Below are positions 12,400 through 22,707 of a stretch of 64,000 bases of DNA, piece by piece. The notes under the pieces were generated by a model. It was not told the DNA's origin, did no database searches, and saw only the letters and a list, made by a program, of their open reading frames with translations. Source of the stretch: Fennellomyces sp. T-0311 (taxonomy: Eukaryota > Mucoromycota > Mucoromycetes > Mucorales > Lichtheimiaceae); contig JALLLT010000049.1 in assembly GCA_025266875.1 (NCBI GenBank), positions 124,001 through 188,000 of the forward strand, written 5' to 3'. How positions within the stretch are numbered: position 1 is the first letter of the stretch; every line of letters starts with the position of its first letter. A program made the translations under genes and the position numbers.

Positions 12400-13330
12400 C
12401 GCGCGCGATGCAAATACTAAGTGCACGATCGTGCAGGGCTACTTTATTTTTTTAGCTAAGGTTATTACGAATACAAAGGTTTCATGGCAACATGATGGTG
12501 CATACATGATTCTGGAAACAGTTAATACATTGCTATCTCTCAGTACTAATCCACCCTGACACCGTCGATTCAAAGTTCTATGCCCACTACAATACATGAT
12601 TAGAATATGTAGGGCTTAAAAACTAGCACTCCTACTTATCTTTGTTTGACTCATCAATCAGCCTTAAACATCGGGAACTGCGAATACGCGGACATGCTAC
12701 GGCTCACCATAAAGGCGCATGGCAACATGCTGGCGCACGCACGATTCCAGGACAGTTATACACATTGCTACCTCTCGGTAACAATCCACCCTGAAAGCCG
12801 TTTGTTCCGCGATGTTGACGCATAGCACTAGGGACTGCGAATACGCGGACATGCTACGGCTCACCATAAAGGCGCATGGCAACATGCTGGCGCACGCACG
12901 ATTCCAGGACAGTTATATACATTGCTACCTCTCGGTAACAATCCACCCTGAAAGCCGTTGTCCCAAAGTGCTATGCCCACTACAACACGTAATTAGAATG
13001 TGTATATTTAAAAAAACCTAGCGCTCCCACTTATCTTCGCTTGATTTGTCGACCAGCCATTAACATCGGGAACTGCGAATACGCGGACATGCTACGGCTC
13101 ACCATAAAGGCGCATGGCAACATGCTGGCGCACACACGATTCCAGGACAGCCATATGTTACTACCTCTTGGTAACAATCCACCCTGAAAGCTGTTGTCCC
13201 GCAATGTTGACGTACAGCACTTGGAACTGCGAATACGCGGGCATGCTACGGTTCACCAGAAAGGCACATGGTAACATGATGACGCATGGACGATTCCAGG
13301 ACAGTTATACAGTCACACACAAAACGTATT
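12400..13330. repeat. Higher-order tandem repeat (alternating ~158 and ~237 bp units)
   Basis: A conserved core starting GGGAACTGCGAATACGCGG begins at 12673, 12831, 13068 and 13221. Each core continues with the CATGGCAACATG and GATTCCAGGACAG blocks and then the CAATCCACCCTGA block. Copies at 12673 and 13068 end in a short tail (GCGATGTTGACGCA type). The copy at 12831 has a longer tail (CTATGCCCACTACAACACG type), and a diverged long-tail copy precedes the array from about 12470. The order is therefore long-short-long-short-partial. The open frames differ among copies, so it looks non-coding. Confidence 0.85.
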
Positions 13331-14500
13331 CAAATTATATGACCATCTGGTTTCACCTTACCATTTTTAGAAACGGGATTTAAAATGTTTACGATGCACC
13401 ACTTCTCAAAAATGTCTATTTAAGAGGGTATGCACCATACCTTTTTGAGTCTCGTTGACATATTTGTCTTTCACACTTATTATATTTTATTATTCTCTCT
13501 CTTGATTTAACAACTCCCCTTATTTATATATGTATATCCAGTAATACTCAACAATATTGACTTACCTCACATTGAGATGTTGTATCCACTACATGATTTT
13601 GGCTTATGCATCATTTACCCTTGTTTGCTTATTGACAACGGGTTACTTTAATTTTCCGATCTACAGCCACATCCCTGTCTTGACATGCGTTCATCGTAAT
13701 AACCTTGCCTATCTTAGTGAAACCCACATAACCCTGGTTACCACAGCGGTTCATGTGCCTTACAACCATGTCAATGATCCAAACCCTCGAGAGTAAGCTT
13801 TTATTATTTAAGTGATGATTCAACATACGAAATAAATCAGTCATTACTTGAGTCTCGTCACTTACCTGCCTCTTCTAATTGTTGAATATCACATGAGATA
13901 CTATATAGATGGACCTACATTGGTTCCTAGCACGGAATTCAGATGGAGTGGTGTGCAATATATTCTTATTTATTTTCCACTTGCGGCAAATTCAAACGCT
14001 GTCGACTTGAATACTGCTTTAATGAATTCTCATGTGCCGATTTGGCATACCGTATTTGATTACTGCTTTATTGAATTCTCACGGATCGATTTGGTATGTC
14101 AAGTCAAATTTTATAATGAAAGGTGAAGCGGCGTCGGGTGAGGGTGTGCCTTCGCAGAAATTGACCCTCTACGTTGTTGTGGATTAGTGTGTCTTTGTGA
14201 ACGATAGCTCGCGAAGAAAAGTAATAAAGGGTTTAAAAAAGAGATTTAGGTTTGTGAGTTAACAAATATGTAGATCACAGCGCTTTTGGCTTGTTTAGAT
14301 CAAAGAATACATATCAAGACTTTTGCTTGAGGATGTTTTCAAATTGTATGTGTGTATTGACTGCTTTATTTACTATGCGATTCCTCGCTACTTATACTTG
14401 TTTTAAAGTTACACAATGAAAAGGAAGTCTATAATATAATAGTAAACTCCAGAAAAATAGCCCGAAATTATTGAACGTCAAATGCTGTTGCCTGATTCTT
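13331..14500. other. AT-rich spacer without recognisable gene
   Basis: Short open frames occur (for example 13557-13796) but have no motifs, believable splice sites or start context. It lies between the tandem repeat and the Helitron fragment and may be mobile-element debris. Confidence 0.4.
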
Positions 14501-14541
14501 TTTTTAACTTTTTCACCAAAGGCTTCATATACTATTCCTAC

Positions 14542-15365
14542 TATGAGTGAAAACAACAATGTTCCTGAAAGTACCGCTGCCGAGGTCTCGGAGCAAATTG
14601 TCGTAGCTGACAATGTAAGACCTCAATCGCATTTCAAAATTCAAAGCCTAATGGGGAACCAGAATCATAATTTCATCGGTCAGATCGTTCTTGACATTCA
14701 ACGTGGTAATGCAAGAGGTAGACCACGTACTCACCGTGCAGGCCCTGGACGCCCTCCTCGACAAGAATCAGCGCGTGGATGTGGACGTGGAGGTCGTGGT
14801 AGAGGCCGTCCTCCAAAATGGACCTCGACTACCGGTTGCGTACCACAGTCAATTTGCGGTTGCCGGCGTTGTCGATGATGAGGATACACCGAATCACCAA
14901 AGACATGTGTTGCAAGCTATGGATGCGCAATGTGATGCATGTGGTGCGCATGTTTGGCCCTGGGAGAGCCATAGCACATACAGCGCAGACGGTGATGCTT
15001 TTCAAATCTGCTGCTGTAGTGGGATTATCGACCTCCCCCTGTTCCTGCCCCACCTCAACCACTGCTAAACTTGCTCAATGGCTCAGATCGTCACAGTAAG
15101 AACTTTTGTGGGGCCATTCGCAAGTACAATTTCGCCTTTGTATTTGCTTCTCTTGGTGCCACCATTGATCATAGATACACCAATGCTCAAGGTGGTGCAT
15201 ATGCGTTCCGCATTCAAGGCGGAGCGTATAGTTCTATTGGTCCGTTGCTACCCGAAGGGAATGCACCTCCCAGTTTCGCACAAATATAACTTATCGATAC
15301 TGCTGAGCAGCAAGTTGACAGACTCGCTGGCATATTTGAAAGTTACGAGTGTGTTTCTGATTAAG
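14542..15365 (+). pseudogene. Helitron-like element, N-terminal region only, frameshifted
   Basis: An ATG-started frame gives a hydrophilic leader and then a Gly/Arg-rich basic stretch (GRGGRGRGRPPK, AT-hook-like). In the next frame comes a Cys-containing block (MDAQCDACGAHVW) followed by FQICCCSG. After a frame change at a run of five C (near 15037-15041) come FCGAIRKYNFAFVFASLGA and AYAFRIQGGAYSSIGPLLPEG. This order is the Helitron_like_N region of rolling-circle transposon proteins. The frame then runs on through DTAEQQVDRLAGIFESYE to a stop. The Rep and helicase domains are missing, so this is a truncated, inactive copy. Confidence 0.7.
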
Positions 15366-15502
15366 GGAAAACAGCTTTATGGTGTTCAACTGTGAGTTTA
15401 TGTCCTTCTTTCGTTGACCAATAGAATAGAATGCTTAGGGTTTAGCATATAATAGCATAGGTAAAGTAATATATAATGTTGTAATCATAGGTTTAGGGTG
15501 GC

Positions 15503-15583
15503 AGACTCGGCTCGCTGTTGATTGACCCGGAGCGCAGCGTAGGGGCTCAATCAGTCGAGCGAAGCGAGACAGGTGAGAAGTCT
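15503..15583. other. Structured hairpin module 1
   Basis: Nested inverted repeats: AGACT/AGTCT outside, CTCGCT (15511-15516)/AGCGAG (15563-15568), and TGATTGA (15519-15525)/TCAATCA (15547-15553). They enclose a GC-rich centre with GAGCGCAGCGTAGGGG. It follows the Helitron fragment by about 140 bp and has a sister module just downstream. Confidence 0.7.
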
Positions 15584-15603
15584 GGCATAATGGTTTAGGT
15601 GAA

Positions 15604-15667
15604 GAGCCGGCTCACCGCGAATGACCCGAAGCGCAGCGTAGGGGCTCATTCAGTCGGTGACGCGCTC
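15604..15667. other. Structured hairpin module 2
   Basis: It has the same centre (AGCGCAGCGTAGGGGCTCA) as module 1. The arms pair with different bases: TCACCG (15612-15617)/CGGTGA (15655-15660), GAATGA (15619-15624)/TCATTC (15646-15651), with GAGC/GCTC outside. The compensating differences suggest that the fold, not just the sequence, has been kept. Confidence 0.7.
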
Positions 15668-16980
15668 GTAACTATAATACTACGCGGATGGAACTCCCAA
15701 AAGTGCGGAAAAAGCGGGGTTGAGGAAATAACGGGAGTTACACAGTGGTATGCCCTGGTAGTGGTAATGGTCTAAGCACTGTTCACTTCTTTATATGCGT
15801 GCATTTATTTACATGTTTGCTGCTACATTTATCGATGAATGGGATCTACATAGGTAAGGTACTGTACGTTTAAGTTGGAAAGAATGATGCTGTACCATAT
15901 TACATTGTATAAGGCACAGTAGCAGATCACAAGCAATGGTAATCTGTTATTGTTTTTTTGGTCCCTGCCTAATATGGCACGTAAAGTGGCCATTTTTAGC
16001 TTCAGAGATCGTTTAATAACGGTGAAAGACAAGTAATAATAAGCTACTGAATACGGTCGATTCATTGTCTCAGCTAATCTAATTCACAACATAATTGCTC
16101 CTGAATAATCATTTGGATCGAGGCACGATATATGTGCCGATAAGTGCTATGGAAGATTACTGATGCTGTCATAATGGCGGCCGATACCATATTTTGAGGT
16201 ACACCGTTAGGATTGAAGTACCAATCGCCCTACAGAGTTTACGTGAAATAACTAAGCCTAATCGAAACGGTGATTGAAATTCTCGATGATCCAGGACAAG
16301 CCCCAACAGCAGATGCCTTGCGTAGCATTCGTGATGGTCTATTTAGGCGCGCTCATTGTGGTATCGCTTAAACGAGAAAAGGCTTTCGAATGACGAGACC
16401 AAAATAAGATTATGTTTTATTGAGGAAAACTGCTCTCTATTTATACTGTTGATGAGTTCGGGACGAAGAAGGCGAATGCTTTATCTAATAAGCCTGTGAT
16501 CCATGTTATTGCCGACTTTCATATGATCTTGCCTTATAGATGAAGGAGCTGAAGAACATATGGAACCAAGTTAAAGGAGTTGCCTTACAATCGGTAAACC
16601 CGAATCAAGGTTGCACATAAGAGCAAATAAGGCAATCGATAACTGTACAGTTGTTGATGTCGTAATGACAGCGGATGTAGCATAAAGAAGGAAAAGCATG
16701 TAACCATGGATGATAGTGTATGTCGGGAATACAACACTCATACGACACAGTCGTACAATACATCATTTTTTTATTAGAAAATAAAGGGATATACACGCTT
16801 TCAAAGCATACTTATGGCATTTAGACATAGTTTTATTCATCCCCCGATTTTTTTCCTCAGAATAAGCTGGGGACAAACAGAGGATGGGAAAATTAACACT
16901 AAGATCGAGCGAACGGCATAGCTAAACCAGGGAAAAAACCGAGGGAGAGGAAAAGCGGGGGTTTACTGTAGTAAAAAAAA
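15668..16980. other. Intergenic DNA with probable transposon debris
   Basis: No intact gene. Around 16450-16550 one frame reads VDEFGTKKANALSNKPVIHV, which looks like once-coding sequence but is followed by stops. I cannot assign it. Confidence 0.35.
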
Positions 16981-17340
16981 GTGAAAAGGTTTTACGAATA
17001 TAATCGTAGAAAAATACCGCCAAAATATCCAGTTCAAGCAGCAATCGACAGGACTCGAGATGAAAAATTCAAATCAAGAGCCAAAGCATCCCCATCAGTA
17101 CGTTGTCTCCGACCTATTCGTATGCTTGAACCAATTTTGTACCTGGAAGCTTCAACAAATGATCGACACCGGCTTGTCCACTGGAGACTACATTGGCTTC
17201 CGCCAACATACAATCCACTAGACTGCCCTTGTGGACAAAGCGAGGTCAGGAGAGGACATTATATCTCCTGTCCCGCTCGTAGCGATACAAATGCAAGAAT
17301 TGCTGGAAGCCTTTGGCGCAGTTCCCGAACTCGACCCTAG
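16981..17340 (+). pseudogene. LINE reverse-transcriptase C-terminal tail
   Basis: A 119-codon frame without ATG reads RKIPPKYPVQAAIDRTRDEK, later RHRLVHWRLHWLPP, then DCPCGQSEVRRGHYISCPAR. The final Cys-x-Cys...His...Cys pattern after an R-W-R-L-x-W-L-P block is the zinc-binding tail seen after the reverse transcriptase of fungal LINEs. The polymerase itself is absent, so it is a truncated relic. Confidence 0.5.
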
Positions 17341-17957
17341 CGTCAAACCCAGTTGTGTATATACTAAACTGCCTCCCGCATTCAGATGTTGATCTCACCC
17401 GTGATAAGTGAGAGCATGCTTGGCCAGCCCTACTCTGAGTTCTGCACCGGATAACAACCTGATCCACCCGCAAGATGACAACGAGCAAAGCGGTGCATCA
17501 AGCAACGCTCGACTCATCCCAGAATCGATCACTTTCCCCAAGAAAATCACATATAAAATGTGTGATCCTGCAAAACTCTCAATGGAACTGTGGCAGTGGC
17601 CATTCCCCCTACGTATCTTCCGCCTCTAACCACACTGACCTGCTTTTTTTCGCCTTTATGGTTCTTTTTCAAGCATGTAATTCATCAAACTTTTGTAATA
17701 GTGTAACGAAACATTCGAGCCGCAACGGAGATGCCCAATATCTTCAGAAGCAGGTCTATTACCTCCCATAAGCAAAGCGTAACTTTTGAACTAATCGGAG
17801 AAGTGTTCCGAATGGTCGGGTCGTGGTACAAACCAGTTTTGGTGTGACAACGTCACAAGTGCTGGGTCGGATGCATTTAGCCGATCCCGTATTTTCCTGC
17901 AAACAAATCTCTGGCACAAGCCTATTTCACCATACATAACCTTCTCGCATATTTTCC
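17341..17957. other. Spacer and upstream region of the 17958 gene
   Basis: A frame at 17475-17771 has no recognisable motif. The rest is presumably promoter for the next gene. Confidence 0.35.
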
Positions 17958-20017
17958 ATGTTCAAAAACTACATTCAAGAGCGAGTCAATGCCGGCGCCA
18001 ATTCTCTGTCTTTGACAAGGTTCATGAAGGACAATCAGGACAACCTGCTGGCCACAGATTTTGGCAGGGACCCCAGTGCTGATGATGTGAAGCGAAGCAT
18101 ACTCGCCTATTTCACCAACGCGGTGAACGACAGTGGTCTCAAGGTATTGCTTGTAGCTAAAGTACTTTTGCCACAATATCACTCACTTATCTCTTGTGCA
18201 GGCCAACAAAAATGATCACGACGTGGATTGGCAAGCGTGGGTTACTGCAATCAAAGAAGTAAGCATTGTACATTGACTGGAAATAAGTCAAAGCGTTGCT
18301 GAATTCGGGATTGCTTGACAGGAGACAACAATTCGGAACGTCGAACATGCGCGCGCGAGTTTGCACTTACGCCTACATGAAAACGAAAACACGCGAATCA
18401 GCCATCGGTTTGAGCAACACTCGAAGCGGAAGAGCTTAGCGTCGCCATCGTCTCTTGCAAAGCGACATAAGCGAAGCAATATTGCCCAGGACAGTAGTAG
18501 CAGTAGCATGCAACATCACGGTAACGACAGACAAATTGTCAGCAGCAGTACCAGCATAGCGCAACAAAGTAACGAAAGCCTAGGCACTCGAGTGTCTAGC
18601 CAGACATTGTTGCTTGAATGGATGAGGAAGTACAAGACGTTAAGCTCAGAAAACGAAAAAATCGAATCGCTGGTCGATCACTTGTGAGTTGAAGTTGTTA
18701 CGGGTCAGTTTAATGGTAAAGTCTAATGAGGAGATCTTGTAGTGGTGATGATGGTGTGCTCGACCTTACTTGTCAAAAGTTCTCGTCATGGAACAAAACA
18801 TTAATCCAGACCTCGATCCGGTCGTTAAAGTTTCCATACGCACTTACCACTCCCGAAAGCTACATAATATCGTACATATACCACTGCCAGGACCTCAGAG
18901 AACTTTATGATCTACGAGAGCTTTTATTTTCATTTCATGAGCTTCCAGATGGTTTGGAGTACTTACGTACTGCAGTACATCACATGTATGTTGAAGTTGG
19001 AAGTCATGCAATCGTATACTAATACAGGTAGATCCTTAGGCTACTACTATGGAAATCAAGAAAGATGGAACGTGTGAATCAGGAAGGTTGGTGGCGGCAG
19101 TTTGTTTACACTCCTCTGTTCGACCATGCCTTCCTGCAAATGCAAGAATTTGATATAAAGCGGTAGGTTGACTCGTATTTTCAATGCTGATCATTACAAG
19201 CTAAAGTAACCTTCGTGTTACATAGATCTGAGTGTGGATCAACATCTGTCAAAGCATTTAACACGTTGATATCGTCTGACATTGCAAAATTACCAATTCA
19301 CCGGACTGATTTTGCTATACGCAAAACAGAAACCGGGGATGATGTGGTAGCAGGGGAAGACAAGCCCAGCCATACAAGCAGCAGCGATGTCAAAGTCACT
19401 CGAAGCAAGAACAAGAAGCTGCGCGAATCATCCAGTGTTGTCACCAAGACCCAACTTCCGCATCCGTCGTTAAACAGCTATTTCGACCCATTAACTACAA
19501 TGTGGCATGGCAGAACACTTGTTATCGAAGGTACCAAGGAAATTAATGGCAAGTACATTCACTACCCTGCAGCCGAATGTACCATTTCATTGTTCCCCGG
19601 AACATATCCCCAGTTTTCCAAGCTTCTAAAAACAGTTCTAGCATTGAAGGTATAACATAGTGTTCATCCACAAGTACCACAACTAATTTCTCCTTGTTCA
19701 ATAAGCGTTGGGTCGAACGGACGGATAAAATGCATGGTGCACTAGTGCAGACAACGCTGCGCTTGTTTATCGAAAGTGACGATGTTGGTGCGCGATCCCC
19801 AGTGGAGATTGGGCTCAAAGAAGACAGCTTTGAGTTGGACGATGAAGGAATGGTGGAGATGGCATCGTTGCTATCTCAGCCGGAGGACGAAGTTTTACAT
19901 GAGTATAAGGAAGCATTGAACAGCTGTATGGAGGAAGATCTCAAGTCGGCGGCTAATTCGGATATCTTGAAGACCAAAGCTACTTTACAACAAATCGCTG
20001 CGTGTTTGGATACATAG
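17958..20017 (+). CDS. PD-(D/E)XK-nuclease-like protein, seven exons
   Basis: Exons 17958-18143, 18202-18258, 18322-18683, 18743-18985, 19040-19162, 19226-19649 and 19706-20017 join in frame to 568 residues. The N-terminal third is hydrophilic with a Lys/Arg-rich stretch (SLAKRHKRSN, possible nuclear signal) and a Ser-rich linker. The middle is helical. Around residues 385-410 RTDFAIRK is followed by VVAGEDKP. The Asp and the Glu-x-Lys have the spacing of a PD-(D/E)XK restriction-endonuclease-like core. A beta-rich region follows (MWHGRTLVIEGTKEINGK), then an acidic tail. Such genes are common, unnamed and often multi-copy in Mucoromycota. Nuclease activity is inferred from motif pattern only. 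A broken relative lies at 4925-5640 on the other strand. Confidence 0.7.
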
Positions 20018-20876
20018 GCATATCCATGGTAGATGCGGAATTGCCTTGTACGTACTTTGGTTGTAGATGGCTTATCTGGCACCACAAAGAAAGTCATTTT
20101 CATGGATCTACCGTTTTTATGGATCTTTTGATGTATATACCTGTAAACTCTTGTTTCCTAACCGGGAGAAAGCTATGGTCAAAAACAGCAAGATACATAT
20201 ATGGGACTAAAAGATCTTACGTTTCAGACGAGTAATTGTCTATTCTCCGATAGTTTCCAACAGCTGTATATATCAAGTTTGAAGCGTAATCGCTTCATAC
20301 ATCCCCCACATCATTTCATTGTGTGTCGTGCGTCAAGGGGTCGTGCACACGCACTGATGCATTGACCAAGCCATCTGACTTCACCGGGAACGAAATCGGT
20401 ACGTAGACAGCTATTGCGATATACACTTCGATCATATTCTAGCACCAATGACGTATATTTTTTTTATAAAATATCCCAATCTCAACTGATAGATCGGGAC
20501 AATAGATCGATTATCGTCCTTAGCGTCTTATATATACCTTTGACCCTGCATGGGGTTTCTCACCTATCCCTTGATACAGATCCATTTATTAGGTATGGGT
20601 TTTCGACACCGAATCCTGTTGTGATCAAAGTAACAGGAGCTAATGCTTAACCTCCTGAACGCCATCGATATTTGCAAGGTATAAGATTGCATCTTGTCAG
20701 GCGGCTTACATGTATACTCCAATAGCTGCTCCTAACTTGATATCGCCTCGCCGAACCTCCATATGTCTAGTATACTTGGCGTATTTTTGCGTTGCGCCAT
20801 CAAAATGTGGATTTTTTTTTTTTTAGAATGACCCTACATCCTCTGCGCATCGAAGCAGATTGCGTGGTACAAAAAG
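20018..20876. other. Intergenic region, no gene seen
   Basis: 3' flank of the nuclease-like gene followed by AT-rich DNA with a T-run at about 20812-20824. No supported gene. Confidence 0.4.
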
Positions 20877-21368
20877 ATGTCGCATCCAGGTGCAACGCGC
20901 TCTGGTTGCGTAGAAACGTCTATTGCTACAATTGGAACAGTCGCTCGCAATTGGCAACGACGTTGCTTGGCAATACCTCTCCATATAGTAACTGAAAACA
21001 CAGCTGAGCAGTTTGTAATCCATTCTACCGGCTACCGTGTATCTGAACGGAAGCCTCCATCCGTTCGAGTCTTGGCAACCAGAGCGGTTTCCCAGCCATT
21101 TGGTACGACAGTTCAGCATAATCACAAGCCATCGTTGAGACGCGAAGGTTATTTCGGGAAAAAAATGAGCAGGTTATGCTGGGCGCGTTACGGACACGAA
21201 GACAGCCAGAACAATCTGATTCAGGAAGTCAAAGGATGCGGTGGGCAACGCCGAATACAGCCAGACGGCGTGGCCAATGAAAGTTTATCCGACTGTGCAG
21301 CAAAAGCGAATAGGCTTTTTTCAGTCAGTGTTACTTGGTCTCCGGTCTTTTATGATCAGCCATGTTGA
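20877..21368 (+). CDS. Uncertain open frame before the GUCD1-like gene
   Basis: A 163-codon ATG frame with no motif I recognise. It overlaps the start of the GUCD1-like gene by 7 bases in another frame. Composition is Arg/Ser-rich without clear secondary-structure pattern. It could be chance, or a 5' leader or upstream reading frame of the next gene. No introns or TATA element support it. Confidence 0.2.
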   Translation: MSHPGATRSGCVETSIATIGTVARNWQRRCLAIPLHIVTENTAEQFVIHSTGYRVSERKPPSVRVLATRAVSQPFGTTVQHNHKPSLRREGYFGKKMSRLCWARYGHEDSQNNLIQEVKGCGGQRRIQPDGVANESLSDCAAKANRLFSVSVTWSPVFYDQPC

Positions 21369-22341
21369 ACAACGATGAGCCGGCAGAAGAAATGATCAAT
21401 TACAGTAACTTTGAAGGACATTCCATACCCCACCTTATGCAGGTGCGTAGTCTTTAATGAGCTACCCTGTTTTTGCATTGATCTAAAGTACAAGTAGCAT
21501 TCCGACTGGGATTGCGGGTAAGGGTTGTGTGTTTGATATGCCGCTCTGACTGGGACTTATGTGTATGTTTAGGATAGCATGCATCGCCATGACGCTGAAA
21601 GGACTGGGGATGGATTGTAGCATAGAACGGCTGACGGAGGAGATAGGGCTGACGAGCATATGGACGATCGACCTTGCATTTCTATTGCGGAACTACGAGC
21701 CGGATTTCACGTACTACACCAGCGTCTTTGGCACGCGGAAGGAATATCAGGACATTAAATTCTACGAGGCTGCGTTTGACGAAGACGAGAAGCGGGTCAA
21801 CAAACTGTTTGCGTCGGCTAAAAGCTGCTCGGTCCATATCGTGCGGATGTAAGCGTAAGAGAGGAGCAATGCAGCGGGGCTTGCATTATTGATTTCATAT
21901 ATGGTACGCGCAGGAAGCTCCCCATTGACGACTACAAGCGGTTTCTGTTCAACCGACAGTTTGCCGTGATTGCGCTCGTCAATGCACGGTTGCTGCGTTG
22001 TCAGCGGTGCGAGGTAACGCATGATACGCAGTGGATCACGCGGGAGCGCCAATAACGGGTCTGATAGGAGCGGAAGGGCTGCATGGCGTCCGTGTGCGGC
22101 CAATTCTTTTACAGAATGTCAAACGACGACTACATTGGTAAAAAAAAAAAGGGTGGTGTGGTTTTTTCGGGGCCACTGAGCAACCGTCCGTGCAGGGCAC
22201 TATGTTGTGCTGATAGGGTACGACCCGACAGAGGACCTGTTCATCTACCGCGATCCAGCGAACACAGACGACTACTGTACGATACCCACCGAAGACTTTG
22301 ATCGGGCACGACAGGCGGAAGGCACCGATCACGATTGGTAG
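21362..22341 (+). CDS. GUCD1-like protein (guanylyl cyclase domain-containing 1 family)
   Basis: Six exons (21362-21442, 21498-21517, 21573-21848, 21914-22013, 22068-22137, 22196-22341) join in frame to 230 residues, close to the usual length of the family. Recognisable blocks in order: GHSIPHLMQHSDWDCGIACI (papain/C39-like Cys motif, Cys about residue 33), TSIWTIDLAFLLRNY, FTYYTSVFGTRKEYQ, FAVIALVNARLLRCQRC, YIGHYVVLIGYDP (the His-containing block), FIYRDPANTDDYCTIP and FDRARQAEGTDHDW. The fold resembles cysteine peptidases of the C39 type. Plant members were described as guanylyl cyclases, but the biochemical role in fungi is unclear. Exon 2 is only 20 nt and encodes the Cys motif. The third exon-exon junction joins E4 to ERKGCMASV and restores the frame exactly. 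Confidence 0.85.
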
Positions 22342-22707
22342 GCTCAGAAAAAAACAATTTAACGGAGTCAAAAAGCGAGCGTGTGTATCTCTAACAATGA
22401 AATGTCGATGCGGCATGATAGCATCGTCGTCAAGCTCTGAATATACCCAATTGCGGCGGGCGGTGGATGGTGTGCCTGTTTGATCTGCCGAATTAGGAGA
22501 ATGTGCATCAAACCGCACCTCAAGCCAAGATTCGGACGACCTTGCAGAAGACCCGAGTCGTTAGGTGATGATACTCCGATCTAAGTCACCTTGGATGGTG
22601 TCACCTTGGTCGCTATTTTGTGATACGATTTAACAACGCGCTTCCCGCCCTTGTTTTCGTAATAAAAGAGCCCTTCTTTCTCCCAATCTTCTTTCCCAAC
22701 CACCACA

